The position numbers were made by a program, and so were the translations under genes. A stretch of 34,967 nt of DNA, from the NCBI GenBank assembly GCA_964507195.1, contig CAZDPA010000021.1, positions 1-34,967 of the forward strand, written 5' to 3'. The notes below the pieces were generated by a model, which saw nothing but the letters and a program-made list of their open reading frames with translations, made no database searches and was not told the DNA's origin. How positions within the stretch are numbered: the stretch's first letter is position 1; every line of letters begins with the position of its first letter. This document shows, in pieces, positions 8,424 to 16,632 of the stretch. Source of the stretch: Solimonas sp964507195. Its GTDB lineage: Bacteria > Pseudomonadota > Gammaproteobacteria > Nevskiales > Nevskiaceae.

Positions 8424-9092
8424 TCAACTGGCCGGTGGCAACTCGTCAAAGTCCGCCACCTGGTCATGCAGCGCGCGCTGGAATGCGGGGCGCGTCTCGC
8501 AGCGATCGCAGTAGGCCTTGATCGTCGGGTATTGAGCCACGAGATCGGTGTGGCGCAGGTTGCGCAACACCGTGACCATCAGCAGGTCGGCCGCGCTGTA
8601 GCGATCTTCCAGGTACTCGCGATCACCGAGCCATTCCGCGAGTGCGCCTAGCCTGCGCCTGACGAAATCCTCCACCTGCGGGCGCCGCTGCCGCGTCCAT
8701 TCCGCGCCTTCGTGAAACAGGTCGATCTCCGTCAACTGCTGCACCGCCGGTTCGATCGAGTTCAACGCGGCGAACAGCCAGGTCTGGACGCGCGCACGTC
8801 CGGCCGCATCCCTGGGCATCAGCACCTCGCTCTGCTCGGCAATGTGCAGAACGATGGCGCCGGACTCGAACATCTCCACGCCATCCTGTGCGTACGCAGG
8901 CACCTGCCCGAACGGCTGCCGCTCGCGGTATTCCGCACTGGCTTGATCCTGCGGACCGATGAGCTTCGCGGTATACGACAAGCCCGCTTCTTCCAGCGCC
9001 CAGCGCACACGCAGGTCGCGCACCAGCCCACGCGCAAACGGCGGCACCCAACGGAAAGCGGTGACGGTGATCGGATTCAGTTGTGCATTCAT
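8424..9092 (-). CDS. Glutathione S-transferase family protein
   Basis: A 222-residue protein of normal GST length. The N-terminal thioredoxin-fold domain holds LRVRWALEEAGLSYTAKLI, QPFGQVPAYAQDGVEMFESGAIVLHIAE; the cis-Pro (QVPAY) and the ES pair that binds the glutathione gamma-glutamyl group are both present. The all-helical C-terminal domain carries the N-capping-box region (LEDRYSAADLLMVTVL). An AGGAG site precedes the ATG. It is the third gene of an apparent operon, 34 bp after the AHSA1 gene. GSTs conjugate glutathione to electrophiles in the cytoplasm; the substrate here is unknown. The linkage to an ArsR-AHSA1 pair suggests induction by a small toxic organic compound (inference). Confidence 0.9.
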   Translation of the reverse strand: MNAQLNPITVTAFRWVPPFARGLVRDLRVRWALEEAGLSYTAKLIGPQDQASAEYRERQPFGQVPAYAQDGVEMFESGAIVLHIAEQSEVLMPRDAAGRARVQTWLFAALNSIEPAVQQLTEIDLFHEGAEWTRQRRPQVEDFVRRRLGALAEWLGDREYLEDRYSAADLLMVTVLRNLRHTDLVAQYPTIKAYCDRCETRPAFQRALHDQVADFDELPPAS

Positions 9093-9126
9093 ATGCTGTG
9101 CTCCTGTAGCGCGGATGGAATGATGC

Positions 9127-9606
9127 TCAGTGCTTGAGCAGGCTTTCCAGCAGCTCCAGCGCCATCGTCCAGCCCCTGGTGTGACTGAGCCCGGCCTCGT
9201 GGTCAGGCAGGCGCTCGTGCGTCAGCACGATCTCGGTACTGGAACTGGCGACGTTGAATTCCACCGTCACCAGGGTTTCCGTGTGATGCGTTGCGGCCGA
9301 GTGCCAGGTGAACACAAGCTTCCTGTTGCGCTCGATGACGCGGTACTCGCCGTAGTGGCGGTTCGGGCCGCTCTCATAGTTCATGACGACCTCATAGGCA
9401 CCACCAACGCGCGCATCGACGTTCACCGTGCTGCGCGCAGTCGTGCCGGGATGCATCCACTGCGCGAGACTTTCCGGATCCAGCCAGGCATCGAACAGTT
9501 CGTCGACGGTGGCTGCGATGTTGCGCCTGACCACGATCTTGCCGGGCTTGATGCCCGCGGCGGGATCGAGGGCGGCCCTGACGCTGCTGGTCTGAGTCTG
9601 TGTCAT
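9127..9606 (-). CDS. SRPBCC / AHSA1-domain protein
   Basis: A 159-residue single-domain protein of the START/Bet v1-like superfamily (AHSA1 type). Diagnostic stretches are VVRRNIAATVDELFDAWLDPESLAQWM, VGGAYEVVMNY, YGEYRVIERNRKLVFTW, and LTHERLPDHEA...HTRGWTMALELLESLL near the end. Such proteins form a hydrophobic pocket and are often paired with ArsR-type repressors. Its ATG overlaps the arsR stop by 4 bp (ATGA at 9603-9606), so the two are probably translationally coupled. A ligand-binding or small-molecule handling role is inferred; no catalytic residues are known for this group. Confidence 0.9.
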   Translation of the reverse strand: MTQTQTSSVRAALDPAAGIKPGKIVVRRNIAATVDELFDAWLDPESLAQWMHPGTTARSTVNVDARVGGAYEVVMNYESGPNRHYGEYRVIERNRKLVFTWHSAATHHTETLVTVEFNVASSSTEIVLTHERLPDHEAGLSHTRGWTMALELLESLLKH

Positions 9607-9959
9607 TGCTTGCTCCTGTGTCTGCCCGTGTTGCGTTTCCTGATCACGAAATCTTCCAGAGCCGCCAGGCGATCCGCCCAGAACTGGCGATAGAACTCCA
9701 TCCAGTCGGCAGCCTCCTGCATCGGCGCAGCGTTGAGCGAGAGCACGTGCTCGCGACCCTGCACCGAGCGCGTGACCAGCCCTGCGCGTTCGAGAATGCG
9801 GATGTGCTTGGACGTCGAGTTCAGCGAAATCGGAAACGCGCTTGCCAGTTCCGTCACCCGCGCATCGGACTGCGCCAGCCGGGCGAGAATCGCGCGCCGC
9901 GTGCCGTCCGACATCGCGCCGAACAACTCGTCAAGTTGCGTTGTTTTATATTCATCCAT
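9603..9959 (-). CDS. ArsR-family winged-helix repressor
   Basis: The ATG at 9959 gives 118 residues, the usual length for AHSA1-linked ArsR regulators; the frame extends 12 codons further, but that would run through the operator. Core sequence: LDELFGAMSDGTRRAILARLAQSDARVTELASAFPISLNSTSKHIRILERAGLV, with the recognition helix around SLNSTSKHIRILERAG, then a wing (SVQGREHVLSLN). No CxC metal site is visible, so it is probably not a metal sensor; it belongs to the organic-ligand or redox group by context. It heads the arsR-AHSA1-GST operon. A near-palindrome covering its start codon (9947-9972) is the likely autoregulatory site. No clear ribosome-binding site is seen upstream. Confidence 0.88.
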   Translation of the reverse strand: MDEYKTTQLDELFGAMSDGTRRAILARLAQSDARVTELASAFPISLNSTSKHIRILERAGLVTRSVQGREHVLSLNAAPMQEAADWMEFYRQFWADRLAALEDFVIRKRNTGRHRSKQ

Positions 9960-9972
9960 AAGGGTGAATATA
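9947..9972. promoter_or_regulatory. Probable ArsR operator over the arsR start codon
   Basis: TATATTCA (9947-9954) and TGAATATA (9965-9972) are exact inverted repeats 10 bp apart, and further pairs (CC/GG) extend the symmetry inward. The site is AT-rich in a GC-rich region and spans the arsR ATG (9957-9959). Its size and composition fit dimeric ArsR-family operators. A protein bound here would block transcription of arsR, AHSA1 and GST. Assignment rests on position and symmetry. Confidence 0.6.
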
Positions 9973-10147
9973 TGCACATGCGATCCGGCGGTCAAGCCGG
10001 CTGCGGTCTATCGCTGGAAACCCAGGGCCAAGGTCGCCGCCGTCACCGGCTGCGCGCGCCGACAGGCGATCGGTGACTTCATCACGCCCCCGAGGGGGAG
10101 CCCGCCATCGCGGCACCGCCCTGTATGAACAGCACCTTTCGCAAGGA

Positions 10148-10175
10148 TTGCAGAGTCGGAACGGGCGTGTATCCT
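10148..10175 (+). promoter_or_regulatory. Possible sigma-70 promoter of the signalling operon
   Basis: TTGCAG (10148-10153) and TATCCT (10170-10175) are 16 bp apart, placing the start near 10182 and leaving a leader of about 120 nt before the response-regulator start. The gap 9960-10304 (345 bp) between the divergent arsR and response-regulator genes otherwise holds only the ArsR operator at its left end. Confidence 0.4.
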
Positions 10176-10304
10176 CCATCGTAGAGAAAAAAGCCGGCAA
10201 GTAACGTCTATTGAGGCGACGCCGGCCAGCACTCGACGGTGCAGGTACGCCACGGAAGGGACCAGCATGACGCGAATCGGCGACAGCTTGGACGGGAGAG
10301 CGCA

Positions 10305-12065
10305 TTGATTCCGGCGCCACCGCAACGTCCGCGGGTTCTGTGCGTGGACGACGAGCGTGGAATTCTCGACGGGCTGCGCCTTCAACTTCAGCGACAATAC
10401 GACTTTCACAGCGCTGTGGATGGCGTGGAAGCGCTTGATATCCTGCGCAACCACGACGTCGCGGTGATCGTCTCCGACATGCGTATGCCGGTCATGGACG
10501 GCGCCGAGTTCCTGCGACGGGCAGCCGAGATCCGGCCCGACGCGACACGCATTCTGTTGACCGGGCAGGCAGACATCGACTCCGCCATGCGTGCGGTGAA
10601 CCAGGGGCAGGTATTCCGCTTCCTGCTCAAACCCTGCCCTTCGACCGAGTTGCTCAATGCCGTCGCCGAGGGTGCGGTCCGCCAGAAACTTGCTGCGCTG
10701 AGCCGCCGCGATTCGCTCGATCATTCGCAGCAGTTGCTTGCCCGCGACAGCGAACTGGAATTTCTGACGCTGCACGATGCGCTGACGCGCCTGCCCGGAC
10801 GCCAGCTGTTCCTGGAACAATGTGGCCGGCTTCTGGACAGCGCGCGCGCCTTGGGCCAACGCGCTGGCGTCATGCTGTTGAACCTGCGGCATTTCGACAG
10901 CCTGAATGAAACCCTGGGCCGGGCCACTTGCGATGCGATTCTCCGAAGTGTGGCCGTGCGAATCAAGGAGCGCGTGGCTGCAGTGGAAGCGATCGGCCGA
11001 GTCGGCGGCGACCGATTTGCGATAGCCATATTCGAGCCGCAACCGTCCTGGTCACCGCCGTCGCTGCTGACTTCACCCCTGTGCAAGATCCTGGACGCAC
11101 CACTGGAAATTGACGGCCGCAGCTTGCTGGTTGGCGCTACCATCGGTTTATCTGTATTCCCTGAGGACGGAGACGACGCCGACAGCCTGCTCTGCAACGC
11201 CGAGGCGGCGATGAAGAGCGCCCGCGCAAACGGCGAAAAGGTGCGCCTCTATACCCGCGAACTTGGCGCGGCACTCTCACAGCGAATCAAGCTTGAGCAG
11301 CGCCTGCGTCGCGCCGTGGAGCTATCGGAATTCCAGCTGCACTACCAGCCTACAATCGATCTGCGCACTGGCAACGTATGCGGCGCCGAGGCGTTGCTGC
11401 GTTGGCACAGCGACGAGCTGGGCATGGTTCCACCGGCCCAGTTCGTCCCTGTGCTCGAGGACACCGGGCTGATCGTTGAGGTCGGCACCTGGGTACTGCA
11501 TCGGGCCGTGGCGGACCGCCGACGCTGGATGGCATCCGGACTCGTTGTTCCGCCCGTGGCGGTCAACGTATCACCGCTGCAACTGCGCGCAGCCGACTTC
11601 GTCGACGTCACACTTGCTGCCATCGGCAGCGATCCGGCAGACGCTGCTGGCATCTCGCTGGAGATTACCGAGTCGATGCTGATGACCGACATCGAGGAGA
11701 CGGTGGACAAGCTGCACCGCCTCCGAGCGGCCGGTGTCAGCATCGCCATCGACGATTTTGGAACCGGCTATTCCTCCCTGGCCTATCTGTCGCGTCTGCC
11801 GGTTTCAGCCGTGAAGATCGATCGATCGTTCATCGTGAAGATCGGCGACAGTGCTGACACCGTATCGATCGTGCTCGCCGTGATCTCACTGGCGCGCGCA
11901 CTCCACCTCAAAGTCATTGCCGAGGGCGTCGACAACGCCGAACAACTCAAGGTGCTGCGCCTGCTGCACTGCGACGAGTTCCAGGGATTCCTGTTCAGCA
12001 AGGGCCTCGCCGCCGCCGATTTCGAAGAACTGCTGCGCCAAGGCCGGCGCATGACGTTCAACTGA
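10305..12065 (+). CDS. Response regulator: REC - degenerate GGDEF - EAL (c-di-GMP phosphodiesterase)
   Basis: A 586-residue protein from a TTG start at 10305, chosen because GGGAG at 10294-10298 is correctly spaced; a GTG 22 codons earlier lacks such a site. The receiver (about residues 9-125) keeps the acidic pair D15/D16, phospho-acceptor D58, T86 and K109. The GGDEF domain (about 165-310) reads GGDRF at 234-238, so the catalytic Glu is Arg and no RxxD I-site is seen: probably no cyclase activity. The EAL domain (about 330-580) has EAL at 362-364, ITE, DDFGTGYSS starting at D483, AEGVD and FQGFLFSKGL, all consistent with an active phosphodiesterase. It likely degrades c-di-GMP when phosphorylated by the kinase encoded 16 bp downstream. 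Confidence 0.9.
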   Translation: MIPAPPQRPRVLCVDDERGILDGLRLQLQRQYDFHSAVDGVEALDILRNHDVAVIVSDMRMPVMDGAEFLRRAAEIRPDATRILLTGQADIDSAMRAVNQGQVFRFLLKPCPSTELLNAVAEGAVRQKLAALSRRDSLDHSQQLLARDSELEFLTLHDALTRLPGRQLFLEQCGRLLDSARALGQRAGVMLLNLRHFDSLNETLGRATCDAILRSVAVRIKERVAAVEAIGRVGGDRFAIAIFEPQPSWSPPSLLTSPLCKILDAPLEIDGRSLLVGATIGLSVFPEDGDDADSLLCNAEAAMKSARANGEKVRLYTRELGAALSQRIKLEQRLRRAVELSEFQLHYQPTIDLRTGNVCGAEALLRWHSDELGMVPPAQFVPVLEDTGLIVEVGTWVLHRAVADRRRWMASGLVVPPVAVNVSPLQLRAADFVDVTLAAIGSDPADAAGISLEITESMLMTDIEETVDKLHRLRAAGVSIAIDDFGTGYSSLAYLSRLPVSAVKIDRSFIVKIGDSADTVSIVLAVISLARALHLKVIAEGVDNAEQLKVLRLLHCDEFQGFLFSKGLAAADFEELLRQGRRMTFN

Positions 12066-12081
12066 CAACGGATCGAACGAC

Positions 12082-15000
12082 ATGCCGGCCGAATACAATC
12101 TCTGGATTGTCACGCTGTCCTTTTTTGTCGGCGTGCTCGCATCGTTCCTGGCACTGGAAATGGCGACACGCGTGGCAACGGCGACAAGCGACCGGCCTGC
12201 CGGGCGCTTTGGCTTACCCATCGCGGCTGTCGCAATGGGTACAGGCATCTGGTCCATGCATTTTGTCGGAATGCTGGCATTGCGCCTGCCTGTTCCTGTG
12301 TCTTACAGCCTGAGCGTGACTTTCCTGTCGCTGGCATTTGCGATTGGTGCTTCGTACGTGGCGTTGCGCGTGGTTCAGGCGGAGCGGCTCAGCGCCTGGC
12401 GCCTGGCGGCAGGCGGTCTGCTCATGGGAGGCGGTATCGCACTGATGCATTACACGGGGATGGTGGCGCTGCAGATCCTGCCGCGGCCGGACTATGACCC
12501 GATGCTCTGGACGCTGTCGGTGGTCATCGCCGTGGCTGCGGCCAGCGCAGCCTTGTGGATCTGCTTTCACCTGAAATCCGGCAATGGCCGACTGTGGACG
12601 AGGGTGGGCAGTGCGTTGGTGATGGGACTGGCGATCTGGGGCATGCATTTCACCGGCATGGCGGCGGTGCGCTTTGCGCCTGACACCTACTGCATCGGCA
12701 ACCCGCTCACGATCGACAACAGCTGGCTGGCCGGCACGATCGCCTTCTGCGTACTGGTGATGCTGATGTCGCTGCCCATGATGGCTGCCGCCAATGCCTG
12801 GCTGACGCGCCGCCATGACGGCATCCCGATCCGTCGCTGGAGCCGGGTTGCGTATCGGGTCAACGGTGCGCTGCTGGCACTGCTGGTCACCCTGACCGTC
12901 ATGGTCTTCCTGACCGAGGACATTCCCATCGAGGCAGCGGAACGCCAGCGTCAGGCGCATGCCATTACCGATGAGCTGGCGCAGTCCGAGGAAGACCTCC
13001 TGCGGACGGTCCGCATGTATGCGCAAACCAGCGATCCGGCCTTCGAGCGCATGTACATGCAGATCCTGGCCATCCGCAATGGCAGCGCGCCGCGGCCGCT
13101 GGAATACGACCCCAGCTTCTGGTTCCAGGCCGCGTCCGACGCGCGATTGAAGCCGCCGCCTGAAGCAAGCGCCGAGTCCTTGATCGGTCGCCTGCAGAAG
13201 ACCGGGCTCACTGCGAAGGAACTCATGCTGCTGGGGCAATCGGAACTTGCCATGCAGGCCACGCAGTCGCGCGAACTGGTCGCCATGGACGCGGTGAAGG
13301 GGCGCTTTCACGCCGCGGATGGCAGCATCACCGAGGGCGTTCCCGATCCCGAGCTCGCACAGCGCCTGCTGTTCGATGCGCCCTATCTGAAAGCCAAGAC
13401 CGAGGCAATGAGGCCGCTGGCCGAGCTTCAGCGCAGTGTTGATGCCCGCAACCAGCAGGTCAGCCGCAACGCGGACCGGCGGATCGATCTCTACATATCA
13501 CTGATGTTGATCGCATTGGCAACACTGCTGACAAGCATGGGGCTTACCTTCCTGGCGACACGGCACAAGGTTTCCAGCCTGTTGCTGCTGGAAGAGAAAA
13601 CCCGCCGTTTCGGCGAGCCCGGCTTTGAGTTCGCCGACACAGACGGTGCCGACGAGATCAGCCAGCTCGGGCGCACCTTCGCAGCGATGCACCGCAAGGT
13701 GATTGAACGCACCGCTGCGCTCGAGCATGAAATATCGGAGCGCAAGCGCGCCGAGGACGAAAGCGAGCGATTCTTCAACCAGTCGCTGAACCTGTTGATG
13801 GTGGCCGGGTTCGATGGAAGCTATCGCCGCTTGAATCCGGCCTGGGAGCAGGCCCTGGGATTCACGCGCGAATACCTGCTCGCGCGCGGCTTCATGGAAT
13901 TCGTTCATGTCGATGACCGGGCGTCGGTAGCCGATGCGGTCAAGCGCGTCCAGCGCGACGGTAGCGCCATGGCAGTGGAATGCCGATGCCGCTGCGCAGA
14001 TGGCAGCTACAAGACCTATTCGTGGAACGCGGCGCAGCGCGGCGATGGCGAGTCGTTCTACGCCACGGGGCATGACGTCTCCACACTGCGCGAGACCGAG
14101 CGCGAGCTGCGTACCAGCGAGATGCAGCTGAATACGATCGTCGAGAATCTGGCGGAAGGCGTCATCGTTTCCGGCATGGATGGGCAGTTGCTGCATATCA
14201 ATCGGGCTGCGGTGATCATGCATGGATTTTCGGATGCCAATGAGGGCTTGATGCATTTATCCGAGTTGCACCGTCTTTTTGAGGTGACGACGCTGGAGGG
14301 GGACATTTGCACGCTCGACGAATGGCCACTGTCGCGCTCTCTGCGTGGCGAGACAACCGACAATGCAGAATTCCAGGTGCGCCGTACCGATCTCGACAAC
14401 TGGTGTCGTGTACTCAGCTACAGCTCCTCGCTGGTTCCAGATTCTGATGGCCGCCCGCAGATGGCAGTGCTCACAGTCAGTGACATTACCGAGCGCACGC
14501 GTGCCGAAGCGGAGCGGCATCAGGCGCAGAAACTTGAGTCAGTGGGCCGACTGGCAGCAGGCATTGCCCATGAGATCAACTCGCCCCTGCAATTCATCAA
14601 CGATTGCAGCAACTTCGTCCGCGACGGTGTCACCGAACTGGGAACGCTCGTCGCGGGCTATCGCCAGACCATGGGCGCCCTCGCCGACGGCAGCATCAGC
14701 GTTGACGCGGCCCTGAAGGAAACCAGCCAGCGCGAGCAGTCTGCCGATCTGGATTACCTGATTGAGAATATACCGGGCGCGATCGACCGTTCTCTTGAGG
14801 GGCTCCAGCGAGTGACCGAAATCGTGCGCTCGATGAAGGAATTTTCGCACCCGGATCAGAAGAACAAAGTTCATGCCGATCTCAATCAGGCGATTCAAAG
14901 TACGCTGACCATCGCGCAGCATGAGTACAGGTATGTGGCCGACGTGATCACCGAGTTTGAGCCTCTACCTCTCGTACCCTGCTACCTCGGCGACCTCAAT

Positions 15001-15357
15001 CAGGCCGTCCTCAACCTCGTGGTCAACGCAGCGCATGCCATCGAGGATGTGGTGCGCGGCAGCGGGCGCAAAGGCGTGATTCGTGTCTGCACACGTGTCG
15101 AGGGCGACCAGGCGGTCATCAGCATAGAGGACAGCGGCGGCGGCATACCCGAAGCAATCCGCAGCAAGATATTCGATCCGTTTTTCACCACGAAGGGCAT
15201 TGGCAAAGGGACCGGACAGGGCCTCGCCCTGGCGCGCGCGGTGGTGGTGGACATGCACAAGGGCCGCCTGGAGTTCGACACCTGGCCAGGCAAGGGCACG
15301 CGCTTCATCATCCGCCTGCCGCTGATGTCCGCTGCGGAAACCGCGCAAGCGCGATGA
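12082..15357 (+). CDS. MHYT-HAMP-PAS sensor histidine kinase
   Basis: A 1091-residue membrane kinase. Residues 8-205 are an MHYT sensor with three signature motifs (MHFVG 59-63, MHYTG 122-126, MHFTG 188-192), each His-Met lying in a membrane helix; MHYT domains are proposed to bind copper and sense O2, CO or NO. A further membrane helix near 255-275 leads to an extracytoplasmic helical region, another helix near 470-490 and a HAMP-like linker. Two PAS-like domains lie at about 555-670 and 680-800. HisKA carries H830 in IAHEINSPLQ, and the ATPase domain shows N-box NAAHA, G1-box DSGGG (D1017) and FFTTKGIGKGTGQGL. The start follows the response-regulator stop by 16 bp, so the two form a cognate pair. 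The PAS ligand is unknown. Confidence 0.9.
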   Translation: MPAEYNLWIVTLSFFVGVLASFLALEMATRVATATSDRPAGRFGLPIAAVAMGTGIWSMHFVGMLALRLPVPVSYSLSVTFLSLAFAIGASYVALRVVQAERLSAWRLAAGGLLMGGGIALMHYTGMVALQILPRPDYDPMLWTLSVVIAVAAASAALWICFHLKSGNGRLWTRVGSALVMGLAIWGMHFTGMAAVRFAPDTYCIGNPLTIDNSWLAGTIAFCVLVMLMSLPMMAAANAWLTRRHDGIPIRRWSRVAYRVNGALLALLVTLTVMVFLTEDIPIEAAERQRQAHAITDELAQSEEDLLRTVRMYAQTSDPAFERMYMQILAIRNGSAPRPLEYDPSFWFQAASDARLKPPPEASAESLIGRLQKTGLTAKELMLLGQSELAMQATQSRELVAMDAVKGRFHAADGSITEGVPDPELAQRLLFDAPYLKAKTEAMRPLAELQRSVDARNQQVSRNADRRIDLYISLMLIALATLLTSMGLTFLATRHKVSSLLLLEEKTRRFGEPGFEFADTDGADEISQLGRTFAAMHRKVIERTAALEHEISERKRAEDESERFFNQSLNLLMVAGFDGSYRRLNPAWEQALGFTREYLLARGFMEFVHVDDRASVADAVKRVQRDGSAMAVECRCRCADGSYKTYSWNAAQRGDGESFYATGHDVSTLRETERELRTSEMQLNTIVENLAEGVIVSGMDGQLLHINRAAVIMHGFSDANEGLMHLSELHRLFEVTTLEGDICTLDEWPLSRSLRGETTDNAEFQVRRTDLDNWCRVLSYSSSLVPDSDGRPQMAVLTVSDITERTRAEAERHQAQKLESVGRLAAGIAHEINSPLQFINDCSNFVRDGVTELGTLVAGYRQTMGALADGSISVDAALKETSQREQSADLDYLIENIPGAIDRSLEGLQRVTEIVRSMKEFSHPDQKNKVHADLNQAIQSTLTIAQHEYRYVADVITEFEPLPLVPCYLGDLNQAVLNLVVNAAHAIEDVVRGSGRKGVIRVCTRVEGDQAVISIEDSGGGIPEAIRSKIFDPFFTTKGIGKGTGQGLALARAVVVDMHKGRLEFDTWPGKGTRFIIRLPLMSAAETAQAR

Positions 15358-15445
15358 GGGTCATGTTTGTGGATCAGTGTTCCTGAGCAGAACAACCTAA
15401 GCCTTCGCACTGCCCGCGATCACGAATGCCGTCGGAAATCTGCGC

Positions 15446-16297
15446 TCAGCGCAGCGGATGGTCGAGGTCGGTGTACTGCGGGCAGTAGCCGGTGTCGAAC
15501 AGCTTCTCGGCCGAGATCATGCGTGCCGGGGTCTGGATCTGGCCGAGGAACTCCAGCTTCGGCAGGCCCTGACGCGTACAGAGCTGGTCGAACACCTCGG
15601 CATTGGTGTTCGGCAGCCACTGGTTGTCGCAGACGTTGTAGATGCCGGTCAGCTTCTTGCGCAGCGCATGCGCTGCAGCACCGACCACGTCGAGGAAGTG
15701 GATGACGTAGAGCCGCGCGTCTGCACTGAAGGCGTCCTTGCCGCCCATCACCTCATGTGCCAGCTTGGCACGCTGCGCATAGCTCATGTCGCCCGGGGCG
15801 CCATAGATGTCGGGCAGTCGCAGCACGCAGCCCTGACCCGTCGACAGCACAATCCGCTCGGCCTCGCTGTAGTAGCGCGTGGATGGCTCGGTGGAGTCGC
15901 TCACCGGCGTTTCCTCGGTGACCGGCTCGTCGCCGGGTCCGCCATCGCCATAGACCGAGAACGACGACAGGAACAGCACGCGCTTGTTTGCCGTTATGGC
16001 GCTTTCACAGCTGGCGACCAGCACGTCGCGGTAAGACGCCTCGCGCTCCTCGCGACTGCGCGCCCGCCACTCGTTGGGGGCGACCGTCGAGACGATCGCG
16101 TCGCACTCGCCGGCGATCTCGCGGATGCGCGCGGCATCGGTGCCGCGCACGACATGCACCTCGTCCGCATATTCGCCCAGGGCCTCGACCTTGGACGGCG
16201 TGGTCGTCGTGCCCTTGACCCACACACCTTCGGCGCGCAACCCACCCGCCAAAGCCTTGCCGACGTGGCCCAGACCCAGAATCAACACCTCTTTCAT
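15446..16297 (-). CDS. Atypical SDR / NAD(P)-dependent epimerase-like protein
   Basis: A 283-residue protein with an N-terminal Rossmann motif (LILGLGHVGKALAGGL, GxGxxG form), a conserved SSFSVYGDGG strand-turn, and LRLPDIYGAPG and YVIHFLDVVGAAAHAL, typical of extended or atypical SDRs in the YeeZ/NAD-epimerase group. The classical YxxxK catalytic pair appears as YYSEAE, lacking the Lys, so it is probably an atypical member. An AGGGG site precedes the ATG. It is convergent with the MHYT kinase gene and divergent from the TonB receptor, with no operon partners. The substrate is unknown. Confidence 0.82.
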   Translation of the reverse strand: MKEVLILGLGHVGKALAGGLRAEGVWVKGTTTTPSKVEALGEYADEVHVVRGTDAARIREIAGECDAIVSTVAPNEWRARSREEREASYRDVLVASCESAITANKRVLFLSSFSVYGDGGPGDEPVTEETPVSDSTEPSTRYYSEAERIVLSTGQGCVLRLPDIYGAPGDMSYAQRAKLAHEVMGGKDAFSADARLYVIHFLDVVGAAAHALRKKLTGIYNVCDNQWLPNTNAEVFDQLCTRQGLPKLEFLGQIQTPARMISAEKLFDTGYCPQYTDLDHPLR

Positions 16298-16531
16298 GAC
16301 AGCCCCTGGTATTTCTTGATGACTTTATTTTTCTGGTGACGCCATATCGTTGACCCGATGCATCGGACCGCGACACCCCCAAACGAAGGACATGATCCCG
16401 CATCGCGGGTTCGGCATCCAGTTTGATCGCGATGCCGCTCCGGCACGCGACCCGGTGCAAGGCGCTGTCGGTATCCAGCCCTGTCCGCCTCGCGCACCAT
16501 GATGGAGCGCCTGGGTCCAGTCGCCGACGCA
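16298..16531. other. Divergent intergenic region with two small palindromes
   Basis: This is the SDR-side part of the 335-bp gap between the SDR and TonB-receptor genes. It contains CCCGC-ATC-GCGGG (16397-16409) directly followed by CGGCATC (16412-16418) and its inverted copy GATGCCG (16431-16437). An AT-rich stretch at about 16315-16335 may hold the SDR promoter. No ORF with convincing coding character is seen. Confidence 0.4.
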
Positions 16532-16560
16532 TTGACGCATTCATTGTGCAATCGCACAAT
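16532..16560 (+). promoter_or_regulatory. Predicted promoter with overlapping 18-bp palindrome upstream of the TonB receptor
   Basis: TTGACG (16532-16537) and CACAAT (16555-16560) are 17 bp apart, placing a start near 16567. The palindrome ATTGTGC-AATC-GCACAAT (16543-16560) covers most of the spacer and the whole -10, with exact 7-bp arms. A repressor bound there would block RNA polymerase. It does not resemble a Fur box. No regulator gene is adjacent, so the binding protein is unknown. Confidence 0.5.
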
Positions 16561-16632
16561 TCACCCCTCGTCAGCGCCAGCCATTGCACCAGCCACGCCG
16601 CGCGAATGATTTGATCGCCGTCCGGGGGCTGG

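Noticed and set aside
10008..11042. 344-codon minus-strand ORF
   Set aside because: Overlaps the receiver and GGDEF coding region with its conserved motifs; no family features.
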